A program made the position numbers and the translations under genes. A stretch of 64,000 nt of DNA from Paenibacillus harenae DSM 16969 (GTDB taxonomy: Bacteria; Bacillota; Bacilli; Paenibacillales; Paenibacillaceae). Positions 59,875 to 64,000 of this stretch are shown here, piece after piece; positions within the stretch are counted from its first letter, which is position 1; each line of letters opens with the position of its first letter. A model generated the notes under the pieces. The model did not search any database. It was not told where the DNA came from and saw only the letters and a list, made by a program, of their open reading frames with translations. The stretch is from positions 546,271 through 610,270 of the forward strand of contig NZ_KE383843.1 of assembly GCF_000422465.1 (NCBI RefSeq). The letters are read 5' to 3'.

Positions 59875-60422
59875 TACTCATCGTATCCAAAATCGAATTC
59901 TAAATCTTTTTTAATTGCGGCGATTTGTGTTTCTGTTTTATATGGCCAGTAGGTATCGTACACAGGTTTCTCCTTCATTAGTGCTCTATGTTTATCCAAA
60001 TAATCGGATGTTTTGCCAATAATTCTGGCAGGTGTGCCAGCAGCAATACAATTGTCAGGAATATCCTTTGTAACTACAGACCCTGCAGCGACTATAACAT
60101 CATTTCCAATACGTACATTGCATAGTATGACACTATTAAAACCTATAAAAACTCGGTCTCCTATTTTGACTCTTCCAATTTTAGATTTGCCGAAATAGAG
60201 CTTCGTACTCGCATCATGTGCTAAGATAGTACTATTCGTAATCGTTACATCATCTCCAATTTCAACTAACCAGCAATGCCCATAATCAATATGGCTGTTA
60301 AAAAAGTTGAAGTTTTTTCCGTAAATCAGCCCTCTCTCCTTCAGTCTTTCCAACTCAGTTTTAGGATTTAGCTTACTCATAATTCTAATTTTTAAAGATT
60401 TCATTATTCTCGTTATCAACAT
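59874..60422 (-). CDS. Hexapeptide-repeat acyltransferase
   Basis: A 182-residue left-handed beta-helix acyltransferase: hexad repeats such as VEIGDDVTITNST, KIGRVKIGDRVFIGFNSVIL and RIGNDVIVAAGSVVTKDIPD, ending with CIAAGTPARIIG. This is the maltose O-acetyltransferase/WcaF type that acetylates sugars of surface polysaccharides. I use the ATG at 60422; a GTG four codons upstream (60434) follows AAAGGAT closely and is possible. Confidence 0.9.
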   Translation of the reverse strand: MLITRIMKSLKIRIMSKLNPKTELERLKERGLIYGKNFNFFNSHIDYGHCWLVEIGDDVTITNSTILAHDASTKLYFGKSKIGRVKIGDRVFIGFNSVILCNVRIGNDVIVAAGSVVTKDIPDNCIAAGTPARIIGKTSDYLDKHRALMKEKPVYDTYWPYKTETQIAAIKKDLEFDFGYDE

Positions 60423-60487
60423 AACATCACCCACATATCCTTTTTTGGTCCTCTATCAGACGATGCAAACCATTCTTCTCAACATTT

Positions 60488-61672
60488 CTACACAACCTTC
60501 GAATTGTTGTAGTGATTCACAATACGTATACAGAAGCCCTGAGTGAATGGCAGAATACCGAACAACATCGAATACACACCAATGTCCTTTGTGTCGCCTT
60601 GCGAGAAATCCACAATGCCGTTTCTTCTCGTTACCTTCATCAAATAATGCATCGCCCGTTCCGCACCGGCTGTACATTCGTTCGATAATTCTTGGATTTG
60701 TGACGCTTGAAGCAGGAACCAGCCCAAGGTAGCCGTAGTAGAAGAATCCGCTCTAGTCTCATGACGTGTAACGGTCCAGTTCCAGTTGCCATCCGGACCT
60801 TGAAAGGTAAGAACAGCCCTCGCGAACTTGAGGACAAATTGCTCAAGCTTGGGCTTCGCCTCATGCTCCGAAGGGAGTTCGCGCCAAGCATCGATCAATC
60901 CGATCGAAAGCCAACCAAGTCCTCTTCCCCAGCCGAATAACCCTAGAGGCAGAGCATTTCCGGTGTGGTACGCATGGCTTGGAATATAATGTTCCTCGAG
61001 CATTCCATAGCGCTCATACTGTTCCAACTGCTTGACGGCAAGCTCCACACATTCAGGTTTATTGTATTTCAATCCATATGCAACCAGAAACGGACATATA
61101 AACCCGATAGTATCAACATAACGGTAATTTTTCATAAATTTTCGATACTGTACCGTACCATCATCGCCGATATGAGATTGAATCAATGCCCATGTGCTGT
61201 CATATGCCGGCTTTAGCCGCTCACTATTGAAGTCTTCCAGCTTCATGACGGCATAGGCTAGTATCGCTGAATCGATATAAGCAGGGGTCTTCTTCCAATT
61301 GCCGTTAACGTCAAATTTTGTTTTTAGAAATTGCTCTACTCCGCTTCTCATCTCCTTATCACCGCCGTACTTCAAACATTCGGATATACCTAGCAACAGA
61401 GAAGCTTCCTGCCAGTGCTGTATGACTCCTTTCGTGTAATTCCCCTTCAGCATATCAATAGCAATTAATCGGGTATTATCCGTAACTTTGATTTTCGGTG
61501 TATGATTAAGCCACTTGAGGCCTATTTGCGTAATGGATTGATTCCATACCTGCTTGCTCTTATATCTTCCAATATGAATTCTGCTAAGCCAGTCTCTGCA
61601 GATTGGAAGAAAGTCGATCGCCGCAATAATGACCGTAAAGCTGATAAAGATAATTGCTAAAATCTCCAGCAT
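60488..61672 (-). CDS. Membrane-anchored glycoside hydrolase, GH88/GH105-like
   Basis: A 394-residue protein with an N-terminal membrane anchor (about 1-22) and an (alpha/alpha)6-barrel domain of the unsaturated uronyl hydrolase type. Family marks are YIDSAILAYAVMKL with an early catalytic Asp and GWGRGLGWLSIGLIDAWREL. GH88/105 enzymes remove unsaturated uronic acid residues left by polysaccharide lyases, which fits the neighbouring beta-helix, possibly lyase-like, protein. The membrane anchor would hold it at the cell surface. The ATG at 61672 follows the second glycosyltransferase by 23 bp. Confidence 0.82.
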   Translation of the reverse strand: MLEILAIIFISFTVIIAAIDFLPICRDWLSRIHIGRYKSKQVWNQSITQIGLKWLNHTPKIKVTDNTRLIAIDMLKGNYTKGVIQHWQEASLLLGISECLKYGGDKEMRSGVEQFLKTKFDVNGNWKKTPAYIDSAILAYAVMKLEDFNSERLKPAYDSTWALIQSHIGDDGTVQYRKFMKNYRYVDTIGFICPFLVAYGLKYNKPECVELAVKQLEQYERYGMLEEHYIPSHAYHTGNALPLGLFGWGRGLGWLSIGLIDAWRELPSEHEAKPKLEQFVLKFARAVLTFQGPDGNWNWTVTRHETRADSSTTATLGWFLLQASQIQELSNECTAGAERAMHYLMKVTRRNGIVDFSQGDTKDIGVYSMLFGILPFTQGFCIRIVNHYNNSKVV

Positions 61673-61695
61673 CCTGCTCTCTCCTCCATAGGCCG

Positions 61696-62877
61696 CTAAA
61701 TAAGTGCATACAATTTCTCGATTTCCGCTTCTGTCCCGAGGTTCTCTTCCGATAGTCTCCTGACAAGCGCTGTTCTTAGTTCTTCATTCTCCAAAATCTG
61801 CGCAATTCCCTCAGCCAGGGCATCCGCATTCATTTCAACAATAATGCCGTTTTTGTTGTGCTCGATTTGATCCTTTACTGTACTGAAATTGGTTACGACT
61901 ATAGGCTTATGCAAAATCTTTGCCTCGTCGATTGCAATCGACTTCCCTTCAAATCGCGAGGGCTGAACATAAATATCCGCTTCTCTCATATAAGGGTAAG
62001 GATTATCCTTCAATCCGATCAAGAAGAAACGGTCTTGAAGGTGAAGCTGAGCTATTAATTGCTCCAATTTATTCCTCTCTTCCCCTTCGCCGATCACATA
62101 CCATTTGATATCATATCCTCTGTCGCACAAGTTTTTGCAGGCTTCAATCGCCATTTCAAAACCCTTCTGCGAATGCAATCTTCCAATTGAAACGATTATT
62201 TTCCTTTTCGTTTGAAATACTTCTTCGCTCTCTTTGGACATTTCATGAATCACAGAGGGCGATACGATATTATGAATAACTTTCACCTTGCTTTGGAACT
62301 GCGGAAATCGCTTCATCAGCACTTCTCCGCATACCTCGGATACTGTGATAATATGATCAAGCTTCGCAAAAAAAGGGATATCCAACTGCGGGTCCATTTG
62401 CAGCTTGTCGTAATCATTATGGATAAAACCAATCTTTTTCACGGCATCTACCTTCTCTATGCTGAAGTAAATCGGAGTTTTCTCGAGAAAACCGATTGCA
62501 GCATCGTAACTTTTAGGCAGAGCCGGCAGCGCTCTCGATAAATATTTCCAAACTCTCTGCTCCCGTTTTGCCGGATTCTTCTCCTTATAAAAGACGTAAC
62601 CGGCCTGCAGCCTCGAGAACGCTATGTCAAATCTTCTTTGCTTCAAACTGTCCAGTACGGCAGATTTCATCGACATATCGAAATTCTTATAATAAAGCGG
62701 CTCGGTTATTACTTTCACCTGCTTTGGAAGCTTGTTGTAAAAAATACCCTCATGCTTAAATAAATACAAATCCACTTCGTATTTTGCATAATCGATCGTT
62801 TGAACTAATGAGATCAGCGCTTTTTCCGCTCCGCCGCAGTTGAGATTATTCATGACAAACAGCAATTTTTTCTTCAT
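61696..62877 (-). CDS. Glycosyltransferase, family GT4
   Basis: A 393-residue GT-B enzyme. N-terminal Rossmann half (MKKKLLFVMNNLNCGGAEKA) and C-terminal half with ISVGRLHSQKGFEMAIEAC-like motif (VSIGRLHSQKGF) and the E-x7-E region FEGKSIAIDEAKILHKPIVV. It probably adds a sugar to the lipid-linked repeat unit. The start is the ATG at 62877 (AGGTGG 6 nt upstream); an ATG two codons before overlaps this site. Strongly similar to the next gene upstream. Confidence 0.92.
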   Translation of the reverse strand: MKKKLLFVMNNLNCGGAEKALISLVQTIDYAKYEVDLYLFKHEGIFYNKLPKQVKVITEPLYYKNFDMSMKSAVLDSLKQRRFDIAFSRLQAGYVFYKEKNPAKREQRVWKYLSRALPALPKSYDAAIGFLEKTPIYFSIEKVDAVKKIGFIHNDYDKLQMDPQLDIPFFAKLDHIITVSEVCGEVLMKRFPQFQSKVKVIHNIVSPSVIHEMSKESEEVFQTKRKIIVSIGRLHSQKGFEMAIEACKNLCDRGYDIKWYVIGEGEERNKLEQLIAQLHLQDRFFLIGLKDNPYPYMREADIYVQPSRFEGKSIAIDEAKILHKPIVVTNFSTVKDQIEHNKNGIIVEMNADALAEGIAQILENEELRTALVRRLSEENLGTEAEIEKLYALI

Positions 62878-62887
62878 ATTCATCCAC

Positions 62888-64000
62888 CTATGCAAGGAGT
62901 CTGTACAGCTTTTTGATTTCTTCTTCCGTTCCCAGCTTTTGCTCCGATAAATACTTCGTTATGCTGTCGGCTAATTCCCGATCCTGTATCAATCTCTCCA
63001 CGCCGGCAGCGACCGACATCGGATTCATATCTACGATTAAGCCATCCAGTCCATCCTGAATCTGATCCTTCGCAGTATTGAAGCGTGTCACCACGATTGG
63101 TTTATGTAATATTTTGGCCTCATCGATCGCAATGGATTTCCCTTCAAATTTGGATGTATGCACGTAAATATCGGCTTGCTTAAGATAGATGTAAGGATTG
63201 TGCTTCGGTCCGAGCAGCTTGAAATGCTGTTCCAGCCTATTTTCCTGTATCAGCTTCATTAGCTTTTCTTTTTCTTCCCCTTCGCCGATAATGTTCCATT
63301 GGAGCTTATAGCCTCGGTTCAACAACTCCTTGCACGCTAGAACAGCCAGTTCGAACCCCTTCTCCGGTGTCAGCCTGCCGATAGAGAGTATGACGATCTC
63401 GTCTTCTACGCGGTTGTATACATCATCGTATTTCTCGTTCGCCATGCTCTGAATAATGGCAGGAGATACGATATTATGAATGACGTTTATTTTCTCAGTC
63501 TGCTCCGGAAAATATCTTTCCAGCGTGTTCGCACATTCATTCGATACCGTGACGATATAATCCAATCGTTCAAAATAATCCGCATCATAACTAGGATCCA
63601 TACCCAGCTTGTCATAATCCGTATGTACCCAACCTATTTTCTTAACTGCATCCACTTTTTCGACACAATAATAAATGGATGTTTTTTCCAAAAAACCAAT
63701 TGCCGCATCATAGCGCGTATTAAGCTTTTGAATCGATTTGGACATATACTTCCAGCTCAGCTGTTCTCCTATCGATACATTCTTCGCACTTCTATTCTGC
63801 AGACTGAACATGATTCTGTAATACGCCAGTGCAAGTTCTCCCCGCAGCAGGTATTGTTGAACAGACATGCCAAGCCTAAGACTGAATAAATCAAAGGTAC
63901 CAGATACAGACAGCAGCTGAACTTGCTCTGGAACAAGCCCTAGAAAGAGTCCTTCCTTATTCAGCAGGAGCAGGTCAACACTGTAAAGCTCATAATCGAG
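62888..64000 (-). CDS. Glycosyltransferase, family GT4, partial (5' end outside window)
   Basis: 371 codons are visible; the reading frame stays open to the right window edge, so the N-terminus is missing. An ATG at 63868 is internal: the upstream part (LDYELYSVDLLLLNKEGLFL) aligns with the second glycosyltransferase. The C-terminal half has LSIGRLTPEKGFELAVLACK and FEGKSIAIDEAKILHKPIVV, the same motifs as its downstream paralogue, indicating a tandem duplication with divergence. Confidence 0.9.
   Translation of the reverse strand, partial: LDYELYSVDLLLLNKEGLFLGLVPEQVQLLSVSGTFDLFSLRLGMSVQQYLLRGELALAYYRIMFSLQNRSAKNVSIGEQLSWKYMSKSIQKLNTRYDAAIGFLEKTSIYYCVEKVDAVKKIGWVHTDYDKLGMDPSYDADYFERLDYIVTVSNECANTLERYFPEQTEKINVIHNIVSPAIIQSMANEKYDDVYNRVEDEIVILSIGRLTPEKGFELAVLACKELLNRGYKLQWNIIGEGEEKEKLMKLIQENRLEQHFKLLGPKHNPYIYLKQADIYVHTSKFEGKSIAIDEAKILHKPIVVTRFNTAKDQIQDGLDGLIVDMNPMSVAAGVERLIQDRELADSITKYLSEQKLGTEEEIKKLYRLLA

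Overview
The window looks like chromosomal DNA from a spore-forming, Gram-positive bacterium of the Bacillales, most likely Paenibacillus or a close relative. The reasons are the Bacillus-type citZ-icd-mdh operon, sporulation genes (ytrH, ytrI, YheC/YheD family), a SinR/SinI pair, EcsAB, strong AGGAGG ribosome binding sites throughout, moderate GC content, and a lasso peptide locus of the paeninodin type.

Layout. 1-20011 is mostly housekeeping DNA on the minus strand: a partial membrane protein, recQ, the TCA operon citZ-icd-mdh with a CcpC-like operator, a ppx (+)/ppk (-) polyphosphate pair that overlaps tail to tail, fxsA, a thioesterase, pyk, accDA with a small leader gene, pgpA and dnaE. 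20059-24255 holds ytrHI (with a sigma-E-like promoter), ytpI, ytoI, an unknown gene, an XRE regulator with a 20-bp palindrome in its promoter, and a small membrane protein. 24512-31404 is an operon of five YheC/YheD-type ATP-grasp paralogues with an acetyltransferase embedded; the last paralogue ends in a (Asp-Leu)10 tail. 31532-47753 is mixed: a HAD phosphatase, psd flanked by inverted copies of an intergenic repeat, an AraC regulator, an aminotransferase, ecsAB, an SLH protein, a DEAD-box helicase, an SDR, an orphan cheX, a phospholipase C-like protein, a stand-alone HRDC protein behind a possible attenuator, two small proteins, a TcyP-like transporter and a phosphoesterase.

48033-53713 is a complete lasso peptide locus: cyclase, 45-codon precursor (GTG start), precursor serine kinase, RRE protein, leader peptidase and ABC exporter. 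Directly downstream are sinR (+) and, convergent to it, a short sinI-like gene (-). From 54742 to the right edge, on the minus strand, is an exopolysaccharide locus: two group-4 glycosyltransferases (the first cut by the window edge), a membrane-anchored GH88/105-like hydrolase, a hexapeptide acyltransferase, a flippase, a beta-helix (tailspike or pectate-lyase-like) protein and galE.

The most notable regulatory signal is a 16-bp inverted repeat, GTTCTT-N4-AAGAAC, found twice ahead of the lasso operon and once at the galE promoter. It matches the known SinR half-site GTTCTYT, and sinR lies between these two loci. I infer that the lasso peptide and at least galE are under SinR/SinI transition-state control, possibly with Spo0A acting on sinI. 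No rRNA, tRNA, CRISPR array, transposase or prophage was seen.
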